Source: CAYSZB01 sp964435475 (GTDB lineage: Bacteria > Chloroflexota > Anaerolineae > Anaerolineales > Anaerolineaceae). From it: 7,674 nucleotides of DNA. The translations under genes and the position numbers were made by a program. Below are positions 1 through 5,618 of the stretch, in pieces (position 1 is the first letter of the stretch; each line of letters starts with the position of its first letter). The stretch is from contig CAYSZB010000094.1 of NCBI GenBank assembly GCA_964435475.1, forward strand, positions 1 to 7,674, given 5' to 3'. The notes under the pieces are model-generated. The model did no database searches and was not told where the DNA came from. It worked only from the letters and a program-made list of their open reading frames with translations.

Positions 1-230
1 GCAAATTTTTCCTTGTCGTTCTTATATTTTTCCTGGATTTTCTTGTACCGCGGGTCCGATTGCAGCTGCTGCATGCTTTGCGCAGCTTTCATCGAAGACG
101 TCGTCAGTGGCCAGGTGATCAACTTGATCAGGATGGTGAACAGGATGATCGCTACACCGAAGTTTTGAACAACCAGGGTGATCGCCAGGAGAACATTGGT
201 AAAAGGGTTAACAATAATTGTTTGCCACAT
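1..230 (-). CDS. yidC: Membrane protein insertase YidC/Oxa1 family, N-terminal fragment (runs off window)
   Basis: Translating the minus strand from the ATG at 230 gives about 76 residues, open to the left edge, beginning MWQTIIVNPFTNVLLAI. This is the start of a short Oxa1/YidC-type insertase without the large periplasmic domain of proteobacterial YidC: an N-terminal membrane segment (about residues 11-35), the turn ILIKLITWPLTTSSMKA, then the charged cytoplasmic hairpin (QQLQSDPRYKKIQEKYKN). The family inserts and folds membrane proteins, alone or with SecYEG. The hydrophilic-groove position that is usually arginine in the first core helix appears to be lysine here (K36). The gene is the last visible member of the rpmH-rnpA-yidD operon, 12 bases after the lipoprotein gene. 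Family identity is secure; only the C-terminal transmembrane core is missing because the window ends. Confidence 0.93.
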   Translation of the reverse strand, partial: MWQTIIVNPFTNVLLAITLVVQNFGVAIILFTILIKLITWPLTTSSMKAAQSMQQLQSDPRYKKIQEKYKNDKEKF

Positions 231-245
231 GGTTATATTCTCCTA
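231..245 (-). promoter_or_regulatory. yidC ribosome binding site overlapping the upstream stop codon
   Basis: On the minus strand the lipoprotein gene ends in TAG (245-243), which forms the first bases of TAGGAG. The AGGAG Shine-Dalgarno (244-240) therefore shares bases with the stop codon and lies 9 bases from the yidC ATG. This suggests translational coupling of yidC to the lipoprotein gene. The sequence is directly visible; the coupling is inference. Confidence 0.75.
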
Positions 246-1304
246 TTTTCCAGGGGTGAATGACCAGACCTGGGTGCCTTGCAGGTTGATCCCGACCAAC
301 AGGACTTCACTGTTCATCAGCCCGACGATGATATTCTCATCTGTCTTGACAGGGGTGGAATAGATTTCCCCGGTTAATTTCACATTCCAGGGTGATTTTC
401 GCTCAAAATCATAAGCGCGCACGTTTCCATCTTCAGTCACGATCACAAAGCCACCTTCGATCGCCAGCAGCCCGCCCATGACTTTGCTTCCGGTTTCAAT
501 GGTCCAGACCAGTTCTCCGGTCTTGGGATTGACTGAGTAGATCTTTCCAGCCTCATCACAAACCAGCAAATTGTCCTGGGTATAAAGTGGTGTCGCCCAA
601 AGTCCTGATGTCGCGTCAAATTGCCACTTCACATCCCCGCTGGATGCATCCAGCCCGTACAGGGAATTGCCGATGGTCGCAGCAAACACCATATCCATGG
701 TTTCATTGGAAACAGGTGCCCCAACCAGAGCGCCATTTAATGAGGTCTTCCAGACCTCAACGCCATCTTCGTCCACGGCATGCACAAAGTGATCCAGCGA
801 TGAAACAATGATCTTGTCACCCAAAGCCAGGGGTTGTGACCAGATCTGGTGATCGGTCTCATACTTCCAGGCTAACGATCCATCATTGATGTTCAAAGCA
901 TACATGGAATGATCAGCGCTTGGTGCGTAAATGGTCTGCATCGCAATTGCCGCCTGGCCAATGAACCAGCCTTTGGCTCCGGAGAACTTCCAGAGCTCGG
1001 CGCCGGTGGCTTTATCCAGTTTGTAAAAATTGTTAGCCAGGTCGCCCACATAAACCCCATCCTCATTCACCACAGGTGGCGCATAAAAGACGATCTGTGT
1101 ACTGGCCTTTGAGGGGTAGCTCCAGACTTGGGTTCCGGTTTTTGCATTCACCGCATACACAAATTGCTTGTTGGATACATATACCATCTCGCCATCCGCA
1201 CTCAGCCCTGGCGCCCCCACCGCCCTTGGACCCATGGCGCATGCACTGAGTATAAAAGCCAGGGTCACAAATACCGCTGTGACGAAAACTCGTTTAATTT
1301 TCAT
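243..1304 (-). CDS. Secreted lipoprotein with eight-bladed PQQ/BamB-like beta-propeller
   Basis: This gene encodes 353 residues. The N-terminus is a lipoprotein signal: basic MKIKR, a hydrophobic stretch, then lipobox LSAC with the lipidated Cys at 22, so the mature protein should be anchored on the outer face of the cytoplasmic membrane. The rest is a chain of PQQ-type propeller repeats, each with a tryptophan in a (V/L/K)W(S/K/Q/T) strand: W61, W105, W146, W185, W227, W267, W306 and W347, spaced 39-44 residues apart, consistent with eight blades. This resembles the architecture of BamB, a scaffold of outer-membrane protein assembly. No cofactor site or enzyme motif is evident, so a protein-binding scaffold is more likely than a PQQ dehydrogenase. 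It sits between yidD and yidC, with an AAGGA Shine-Dalgarno upstream of its ATG. A role with YidC/YidD in membrane-protein biogenesis is inferred from position only. Confidence 0.88.
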   Translation of the reverse strand: MKIKRVFVTAVFVTLAFILSACAMGPRAVGAPGLSADGEMVYVSNKQFVYAVNAKTGTQVWSYPSKASTQIVFYAPPVVNEDGVYVGDLANNFYKLDKATGAELWKFSGAKGWFIGQAAIAMQTIYAPSADHSMYALNINDGSLAWKYETDHQIWSQPLALGDKIIVSSLDHFVHAVDEDGVEVWKTSLNGALVGAPVSNETMDMVFAATIGNSLYGLDASSGDVKWQFDATSGLWATPLYTQDNLLVCDEAGKIYSVNPKTGELVWTIETGSKVMGGLLAIEGGFVIVTEDGNVRAYDFERKSPWNVKLTGEIYSTPVKTDENIIVGLMNSEVLLVGINLQGTQVWSFTPGK

Positions 1305-1322
1305 ATAATAATTATCCTTATT

Positions 1323-1631
1323 CTAGGGTACCGGATCAATTCCGCCTTCACTGAACGGATTACATCTTAAAATTCTTTTTGCAGCCAAAAAACTGCCCTT
1401 AAACACGCCGTATTTATAGATCGCCTGGTAACCATAATGTGAGCAAGTCGGGTAGTAGCGGCACGTATCAGGGGGCAGTGATGGGGATACAACTGCCTGG
1501 TATCCCCTGATCAGTACTAACAGGATCCACTTTGGGATGTTCCTCAATCGAAATGGTAGATCTCTTAAACGTGGTTCCGGCTCAAAATGGACTTCTTCGT
1601 CCATTGCTTCTTCACTATCAACTTGTGGCAT
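1323..1631 (-). CDS. yidD: Membrane protein insertion efficiency factor YidD
   Basis: This gene encodes 102 residues. The family core is unmistakable: IRGYQAVVSPSLPPDTCRYYPTCSHYGYQAIYKYGVFKGS, then a second block ending RCNPFSEGGIDPVP, with the three conserved cysteines (C57, C63, C90) and an amphipathic segment around residues 33-50. YidD is a small membrane-associated factor that aids YidC-dependent insertion. The N-terminal ~33 residues before the core are an unusual acidic extension (DSEEAMDEEVHFEPEP). The start at 1631 overlaps the end of rnpA by 14 bases and has no good Shine-Dalgarno. An internal ATG at 1604 lies just after the rnpA stop with a weak GAAG ahead of it and is an alternative, giving 93 residues. 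Identity is firm; the exact start is not. Confidence 0.94.
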   Translation of the reverse strand: MPQVDSEEAMDEEVHFEPEPRLRDLPFRLRNIPKWILLVLIRGYQAVVSPSLPPDTCRYYPTCSHYGYQAIYKYGVFKGSFLAAKRILRCNPFSEGGIDPVP

Positions 1632-1965
1632 CTTTAAATAATTGTGCTTGGTTTAGTAGCTTCCTCATGGATAACATGAGATCTTCATGCTGCGCTTCTT
1701 TCATCCTTTTCCGGATGATCAGCACAATGTCATATCCACTTTTGAGGTCTGGCAGGTAATGCGAAAAAACAGCTCTTACCATTCTCTTGTACCGGTTTCG
1801 TAATACCGCCATACCAATCGCTTTATTGACCACTACTGCCATTCTTGTTTTGCCGCCCTGGTTTTCCAGTGCGACCAGCACCAACAGCGGGTCTACAAAT
1901 GACTTTCCGGCATCACGCACCTGGTGGATATCTTGTGTGCTGCGCAGTCTGAAGTGACGCTTCAT
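1618..1965 (-). CDS. rnpA: Ribonuclease P protein component
   Basis: This gene encodes 115 residues, the usual length of the RNase P protein subunit, which binds the catalytic RNase P RNA and helps it mature tRNA 5' ends. The N-terminus MKRHFRLRSTQDIHQV, the strand TRMAVVVNKAIG, and the signature RNRYKRMVR (residues 56-64, the basic RNR motif helix) are all present. It lies 42 bases downstream of rpmH, with AGGTG ahead of the ATG, in the order rpmH-rnpA-yidD found in most bacteria. The stop codon lies inside the predicted start of yidD. Confidence 0.96.
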   Translation of the reverse strand: MKRHFRLRSTQDIHQVRDAGKSFVDPLLVLVALENQGGKTRMAVVVNKAIGMAVLRNRYKRMVRAVFSHYLPDLKSGYDIVLIIRKRMKEAQHEDLMLSMRKLLNQAQLFKDATS

Positions 1966-2007
1966 GCATCACACCTGTTTGTTAACGTGCCCGGTGATAC
2001 TTATCGG

Positions 2008-2178
2008 CTACCAGACGTTTCGTTTGACGTGGTTATTGGCTTTTGGCGCAAGGGTATATCTGCCGCGTGCTCTTCTGCGTTTTAATACTTCACGACCGTC
2101 TGCAGTCTTCATACGCTGTCGGAATCCATGAACACGGACGCGCCTTCTTACTTTAGGTTGATATGTTCGTTTTGTCAT
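2008..2178 (-). CDS. rpmH: 50S ribosomal protein L34
   Basis: The minus-strand ATG at 2178 begins MTKRTYQPKVRRRVRVHGF, followed by RMKTADGREVLKRRRARGR. This is the L34 signature: a very basic protein of the large subunit. The product is 56 residues, longer than the 44-47 of many bacteria because of an extra tail after the RARGR block (YTLAPKANNHVKRNVW). The ATG is preceded by AAGGA at a suitable distance. It is the first gene of the operon and lies directly behind a good promoter. Confidence 0.96.
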   Translation of the reverse strand: MTKRTYQPKVRRRVRVHGFRQRMKTADGREVLKRRRARGRYTLAPKANNHVKRNVW

Positions 2179-2261
2179 TTCTCTATCCTTTTCCTCGCCG
2201 CAGAACCAGCCGCCTGGTAAAGGTCAACCAGTCCCGCAATGCGTTATTTTTTAACCTTGTA

Positions 2262-2289
2262 ATTTTACCTGTTTCTGATATAACGTCAA
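2262..2289 (-). promoter_or_regulatory. Sigma-70-type promoter of the rpmH-rnpA-yidD-yidC operon
   Basis: The minus strand reads TTGACG (2289-2284), a 16-base spacer, then TAAAAT (2267-2262), close to the housekeeping consensus. Transcription would start near 2255, leaving a leader of roughly 77 bases before the rpmH ATG. The stretch between the mtaB stop (2337) and this promoter holds no convincing terminator, so read-through from mtaB is possible. Confidence 0.7.
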
Positions 2290-2336
2290 GCTAATTCGGG
2301 TACTCGTTTTACCTTCAAATACGATATTTATATACT

Positions 2337-3743
2337 CTACCTGATGATCTCCCCGTATACCCACCCACCCGCCGGATCGATCCGGTCCAGCCTGACCAGG
2401 CTGATCTCATTTTCCAGGTTCTTTTCAGAAAACGCCTTTACGCGGATATAGTTATCCGTCAATCCACTCAACTCCCATCCCATCTTACCTTGCTTTGCAT
2501 TCTCCCCCACCTTTTCGCTCTCCGGCAGTTTTCCGCTCTCCCCCGGTTTTGCCTCCAGCAGCAGTTTTGAACTCTCCATTCGTTTTGCGCTCTCCCCCGG
2601 TTTTGTACCATTCCACAGTTTTGCGCTCTCCCACAACACCGAAAAGTTCTGCCCGATAAATAGTTTGTGAAATTCTTCTTTACACTCTTCAAATACCTGT
2701 CTACAGATGTGGTTCCTAAGTTTTTTCACTGTATAACTCACCTGCTCAGCAAATTTCTCCGCCGGCGTTCCTGCCATCGCCGAAAATGTAAAAGCATGCC
2801 CCCCTGCCAGCTTTAGCTTCCTGATCATGGCAATCGTTTCTTCAAAGTCCTCTTCTGTCTCACCGGGAAAGCCAAGGATCACATCTGTCGTGATGGCAAT
2901 GCCCGGGATCAGGTTTTGCGCCTTGCTCACCAGGTCGAAAAATTCCTCAGGTGTAGTCCTGCGTGCCATGCGCTTCAAAATCTTTGCTGATCCGCTTTGC
3001 ATGGGGATGTGCAGGTGCCGGCACAGGTTTGGACTCTCCCAAAGTCCAAGTAATTCATCACTCAGATCCCAGGGTTCAATTGAGGATAGCCTGATCCTCA
3101 AACCCGGGTAATCCTGCAATACTCGTTTGATCAGGTCGCATAATGAAAGTTTTTCTTCAAGGTCCTTGCCGTAAGCGCCAAGCTGGACCCCAGTCAACAC
3201 GATTTCTTTTGTTCCACCTTTTTGGGTTGCTTCAATGTTCTTGCCAATAACTGCCAGATCAACTGAGCGTGATCTTCCCCTTGCCAAACGCGTCAAACAA
3301 TATGAACAATGGGCATCGCATCCATCCTGGACCTTGATGAATGCCCGTGTACGGTGTCTTTCACCGGGCAATGGGTCTCGTGGCAGTCCACCAAGGATCA
3401 ATTCTTCGGGCTGCAGTCTCAGGAGCTCACCCACCAGGTTATCTTTCAGATCATTGCTGAATATCGCTTTCACCTTGGGTAACTGAACAGCTTCTCCGGG
3501 GAACATCGTCGCCCAACACCCGGTCACCATGATCTCCCTTGCTCCGCTATTGCCGACATGCCGTATCATCTTGCGCGAATCTGCGCTTGCCTTGGCGGTC
3601 ACGCAGCAGGTGTTGATGATCGCCAGGTCTGCTTCGCCTGGATCCCCGGTCACCTGGTGACCATAATAACGCAACTGGTTTGCCATGGCTTCGATCTCGC
3701 TTTGATTGAGGCGACAACCAACCATATCAAGGTAAATTTTCAT
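2337..3743 (-). CDS. mtaB: tRNA (N6-threonylcarbamoyladenosine-C2)-methylthiotransferase MtaB
   Basis: This gene encodes 468 residues from the ATG at 3743; a GTG directly upstream at 3746 is an alternative start. The order of domains is that of radical-SAM methylthiotransferases. The N-terminal MTTase domain carries auxiliary 4Fe-4S cysteines in MVGCRLN (C10), NTCCVT (C46/C47) and TGCWA (C76). The radical SAM core has the CxxxCxxC motif DGCDAHCSYC (C142, C146, C149), with RLSSIEP, HIPMQSGS and TDVILGFPGET blocks. A C-terminal TRAM RNA-binding region follows (GQNFSVL ... LTDNYIRVKA ... NEISLVRL). HIPMQSGS and the short GC[RK]xNQxE-type start favour MtaB (converts t6A37 to ms2t6A37) over MiaB. 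The TRAM region is split by eight hexapeptide units (residues 370-417, VLW[ESAK...]), so the protein is longer than usual. No strong Shine-Dalgarno is visible. Confidence 0.92.
   Translation of the reverse strand: MKIYLDMVGCRLNQSEIEAMANQLRYYGHQVTGDPGEADLAIINTCCVTAKASADSRKMIRHVGNSGAREIMVTGCWATMFPGEAVQLPKVKAIFSNDLKDNLVGELLRLQPEELILGGLPRDPLPGERHRTRAFIKVQDGCDAHCSYCLTRLARGRSRSVDLAVIGKNIEATQKGGTKEIVLTGVQLGAYGKDLEEKLSLCDLIKRVLQDYPGLRIRLSSIEPWDLSDELLGLWESPNLCRHLHIPMQSGSAKILKRMARRTTPEEFFDLVSKAQNLIPGIAITTDVILGFPGETEEDFEETIAMIRKLKLAGGHAFTFSAMAGTPAEKFAEQVSYTVKKLRNHICRQVFEECKEEFHKLFIGQNFSVLWESAKLWNGTKPGESAKRMESSKLLLEAKPGESGKLPESEKVGENAKQGKMGWELSGLTDNYIRVKAFSEKNLENEISLVRLDRIDPAGGWVYGEIIR
2493..2636 (-). 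repeat. Eight-unit 18-bp tandem repeat inside mtaB (hexapeptide repeat)
   Basis: Lysine codons recur at exactly 18-base intervals (2493, 2511, 2529, 2547, 2565, 2583, 2601, 2619). The units encode, in protein order, LWESAK, LWNGTK, PGESAK, RMESSK, LLLEAK, PGESGK, LPESEK and VGENAK (consensus xxESxK). The units at 2583-2600 and 2529-2546 differ at one base only, the one at 2619-2636 matches the first of these at 15 of 18 bases, and others are more diverged. This is an in-frame minisatellite that has partly decayed. It sits in the loop between the first strand of the TRAM domain and the LTDNYIRV strand, where a length change should be tolerated. Confidence 0.9.
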
Positions 3744-3786
3744 CACTGATCTGTTTTATTTGACTTTCTTGTCTATATACCCGTTT

Positions 3787-3846
3787 AAAAAAACTGAACC
3801 AGCAAGCGCAATCATATCATTCTACTGCGAATTCCTGGTTCAGTTT
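3787..3846 (-). terminator. Hairpin terminator downstream of glnA
   Basis: A perfect 12-bp inverted repeat, AAACTGAACCAG at 3791-3802 and CTGGTTCAGTTT at 3835-3846, is followed on the minus strand by further T residues (seven T in all counting the arm end). It begins about 15 bases after the glnA stop, so it should end glnA transcription before mtaB. The 32-base loop is longer than in a standard intrinsic terminator; a small inner stem (CGCA 3807-3810 / TGCG 3826-3829) could shorten it. Because of the run of A on the left, it is oriented for the minus strand. Confidence 0.72.
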
Positions 3847-3861
3847 AATTTATAACTGTTT

Positions 3862-4929
3862 CTATGCTCTTTCCAGGTACCTTTCGATCTCCCAATCGGT
3901 CACTTTGATCCTGTATTCTTCCCACTCAGCCAATTTTGCATTCAGAAAAGCCTGGGTTAGAACCGGGCCCAGTGCATCAGTCAGGATCTGGTCTTTTTTG
4001 AATTCATCAATCGCTTCGATGAGAGAACCCGGCAGCATGCTTATTCCCATGGCATCCCGCTCTTCTCTGGTCAGGTCGTAGACATTGATATTGTTGAGAG
4101 GGCTTGGAATTTCCAGGTTGCTTTCTATCCCATCCAGACTGGCAGCCAGGATGGCATTAAAAGCCAGGTATGGATTGGCCGATGGGTCAGGGAACCGCAA
4201 TTCAATGCGCACCGTCTTGATGTTGTCCTTGGAATAATGCGGAATACGGATCAATGCCGATCGATTTATCTCTGCCCAGCCAATATAAACAGGTGCCTCA
4301 TAGCCTGGTACCAGGCGCTTGTAGGAATTGACGCTGGGCGCTACAATCGCCGAGAGTGCCCGGGCGTGTTTTAACTGGCCAGCGATCACCTGGTAAGCCA
4401 ATTTGGATAATTTGACCCGGTCATTTTCATCATAAAACAGGTTTGCTCCCTCGGGAGTGAAAAAAGATTGGTGGCAGTGCATGCCGGAACCATTGATCCC
4501 AAACACGGGCTTGGGCATAAAAGATGCGACCAGGCCGTGTTGTGCTGCAAGGGCTTTTACCGCATATTTTAATGTAAGGACATTATCAGCTGTTTTCAAG
4601 GCATCAGCGAAGTGAAAGTCAATTTCATGTTGACCCAGTGCCACTTCGTGATGACCAACCTCTACTTCCAGACCCATCTGGTTCAGGGCATCCATCAGTA
4701 TCGTGCGAACCTGCACAGCCTGGTCATCCGCTGAAAAATCAAAGTACCCACCCACATCGTGGGGTACAGGGTGCATGGATGAGTTGTTGCCTTTCAAAAA
4801 CAGAAAGAATTCAGGTTCAGGTCCGATGTTGTAAATAAACCCATATTTATCTTTTAACTCTTTTAGTTTTCTTTTCAAAACTCCCCGTGGATCCCCGGGA
4901 AAAGGCTCTTCATTCGGCATCAAAATATC
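3862..4929 (-). CDS. glnA: Type I glutamine synthetase, catalytic part; 5' end lost in the assembly gap
   Basis: About 355 residues remain, from the gap edge to the stop. The enzyme makes glutamine from glutamate, ammonia and ATP in the cytoplasm, as a dodecamer. Visible motifs: GPEPEFFLF and HHEVALGQHEIDF (metal-binding glutamates), NGSGMHCHQSFF (ATP/metal site), RLVPGYEAPVYIGW, NRSALIRIP and RIELRFPDPSANPYLAF. The C-terminus ends EWEEYRIKVTDWEIERYLERA. By comparison with the ~440-residue bacterial GSI enzymes, about 90-95 N-terminal residues (the domain completing the neighbouring active site) are absent. I see no proteobacterial-type insertion, so GSI-alpha is more likely than the adenylylated GSI-beta, but the tyrosine in NVYDLT falls near the adenylylation position and does not settle this. 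The true start is probably just inside the right edge of the gap. It is followed by a strong hairpin terminator, so it is likely a single-gene unit. Confidence 0.95.
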   Translation of the reverse strand, partial: DILMPNEEPFPGDPRGVLKRKLKELKDKYGFIYNIGPEPEFFLFLKGNNSSMHPVPHDVGGYFDFSADDQAVQVRTILMDALNQMGLEVEVGHHEVALGQHEIDFHFADALKTADNVLTLKYAVKALAAQHGLVASFMPKPVFGINGSGMHCHQSFFTPEGANLFYDENDRVKLSKLAYQVIAGQLKHARALSAIVAPSVNSYKRLVPGYEAPVYIGWAEINRSALIRIPHYSKDNIKTVRIELRFPDPSANPYLAFNAILAASLDGIESNLEIPSPLNNINVYDLTREERDAMGISMLPGSLIEAIDEFKKDQILTDALGPVLTQAFLNAKLAEWEEYRIKVTDWEIERYLERA

Positions 4930-5029
4930 NNNNNNNNNNNNNNNNNNNNNNNNNNNNNNNNNNNNNNNNNNNNNNNNNNNNNNNNNNNNNNNNNNNNNNN
5001 NNNNNNNNNNNNNNNNNNNNNNNNNNNNN
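4930..5029. other. Assembly gap (100 N)
   Basis: Exactly 100 undetermined bases, a common placeholder for a gap of unknown size. It removes the 5' part of glnA. The missing glutamine synthetase N-terminus needs roughly 280 bases, so the real gap should be longer than shown. Coordinates to the right of it are therefore not exact physical distances from those on the left. Confidence 0.97.
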
Positions 5030-5031
5030 AT

Positions 5032-5036
5032 CCTCC
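5032..5036 (-). promoter_or_regulatory. Shine-Dalgarno of glnA at the gap edge
   Basis: The minus strand reads CATTGGAGGAT and then enters the gap. GGAGG is a consensus Shine-Dalgarno, so the glnA start codon should lie a few bases into the gap. This makes the apparent in-frame GTG at 5052 (MVKDHWR) a spurious start, since it lies upstream of the ribosome binding site. Confidence 0.65.
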
Positions 5037-5062
5037 AATGATCTTTAACCACACAATATCAG

Positions 5063-5081
5063 ATGCTGCGCTTGCCAGCAT
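5063..5081 (-). other. Small hairpin in the glnA leader
   Basis: ATGCTG (5063-5068) and CAGCAT (5076-5081) form a perfect 6-bp stem with a 7-base loop in the predicted 5' leader of glnA, between the promoter and the Shine-Dalgarno. It may be a simple mRNA-stabilising stem or a regulatory element; nothing shows which. Confidence 0.4.
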
Positions 5082-5097
5082 TCTTGGGATACATACC

Positions 5098-5125
5098 AAT
5101 ATATGAGTTTTATCCCACGTGTCAC
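5098..5125 (-). promoter_or_regulatory. Candidate glnA promoter
   Basis: On the minus strand GTGACA (5125-5120), a 16-base spacer and TATATT (5103-5098) give a reasonable sigma-70 promoter, with transcription starting near 5091 and the glnA Shine-Dalgarno about 55 bases downstream. The -35 region lies inside an imperfect inverted repeat (ATCCCAC 5112-5118 / GTGGAT 5129-5134), which could be an operator. No GlnR/TnrA-type or NtcA-type site was recognised. Confidence 0.45.
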
Positions 5126-5555
5126 CAGGTGGATTTGTCTCATTGTAATTAATTATGGAAGATTGAAACCCATGGAGGGGCTTCGAAGGCATCCGCTGAT
5201 CGTTCGATTTTCTCCGTTTGATCGGATTAACACTTTCTTCGCAGAAAGGAACCTTCACCTCGTCATCTCTGATAAGAGATTCAGCCGCTCATCTTCGTTT
5301 TATTCAATTGTATTTTTGTCCCCTGGTAGGAAAAATAATGACTTCCCCGCCATGCCGTGTGCTGCATAGTATTGAACCTGCAGAAGCAGGGATTGGTTCT
5401 ACCAGCTGGATCAGCCTTGACCTGAGCCTATCGCCTCACCATTCTGAGAGCGAACCATTATGGTTGGTGTTGGTTCATAACTTAAAGGCCGCATCACAAA
5501 CACGGCAGGGTAACCATTTTATACCATAAAATAAGCCGTTTGTGTAGAAAAATGG
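5126..5555. other. Long divergent intergenic region rich in complementary segments
   Basis: There is no recognisable protein gene here. Perfect short hairpins include CTTTCT/AGAAAG (5233-5248, loop TCGC), ATCTCT/AGAGAT (5265-5280, loop GATA) and CCTGC/GCAGG (5377-5390, loop AGAA). A long-range pairing joins 5350-5360 with 5500-5510 (10 pairs, one mismatch) and encloses about 140 bases. The 3' arm of that stem overlaps CACAAAC-ac-GGC (5495-5506), which can instead pair with GCCGTTTGTG (5535-5544). AACCATTTT (5512-5520) is complementary to AAAATGGTT (5549-5557). The motif TGGTTC recurs at 5394, 5471 and 5553. It does not match RNase P RNA, SRP RNA, tmRNA or a riboswitch I know. A structured RNA, an operator region or chance pairing all remain possible. 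Confidence 0.4.
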
Positions 5556-5584
5556 TTCACACCACCCTTTTTCCAAAGTAAAAT
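5556..5584 (+). promoter_or_regulatory. Promoter of thpR
   Basis: TTCACA (5556-5561), a 17-base spacer and TAAAAT (5579-5584) fit a housekeeping promoter, with transcription starting near 5591 and a leader of about 28 bases. The -35 element overlaps the right arm of the AACCATTTT/AAAATGGTT inverted repeat, so a protein bound there could block the promoter. Confidence 0.6.
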
Positions 5585-5618
5585 ACTCTAAACACAAATT
5601 CTATCGAAAGTAACAACC

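Noticed and set aside
1128..1370. Plus-strand frames opposite the lipoprotein, yidD and mtaB
   Set aside because: No family similarity and no Shine-Dalgarno context; they are antisense shadows of well-supported minus-strand genes.
2179..2336. Replication origin or DnaA boxes next to rpmH
   Set aside because: rpmH is often near dnaA/oriC, but no TTATCCACA-like box was seen and mtaB, not dnaA, is the neighbour.
2468..2692. Minus-strand 74-residue frame with repeated RAQN/NRGRA-like segments
   Set aside because: It is the out-of-frame shadow of the 18-bp repeat in mtaB; the mtaB frame carries the conserved domain on both sides.
3015..3045. Segment resembling the mtaB repeat unit (encoding LWESPN)
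   Set aside because: A single short match in a conserved part of the radical SAM domain, outside the tandem register; most likely coincidence.
5030..5052. GTG at 5052 as start of glnA (MVKDHWR)
   Set aside because: It lies upstream of the GGAGG Shine-Dalgarno, and the 100-base gap only preserves the frame by chance because its size is a placeholder.
4920..5258. Minus-strand frame of 112 residues running into the gap
   Set aside because: It matches no family, covers the predicted glnA promoter and Shine-Dalgarno, and is bridged by N; it is best explained as untranslated leader.
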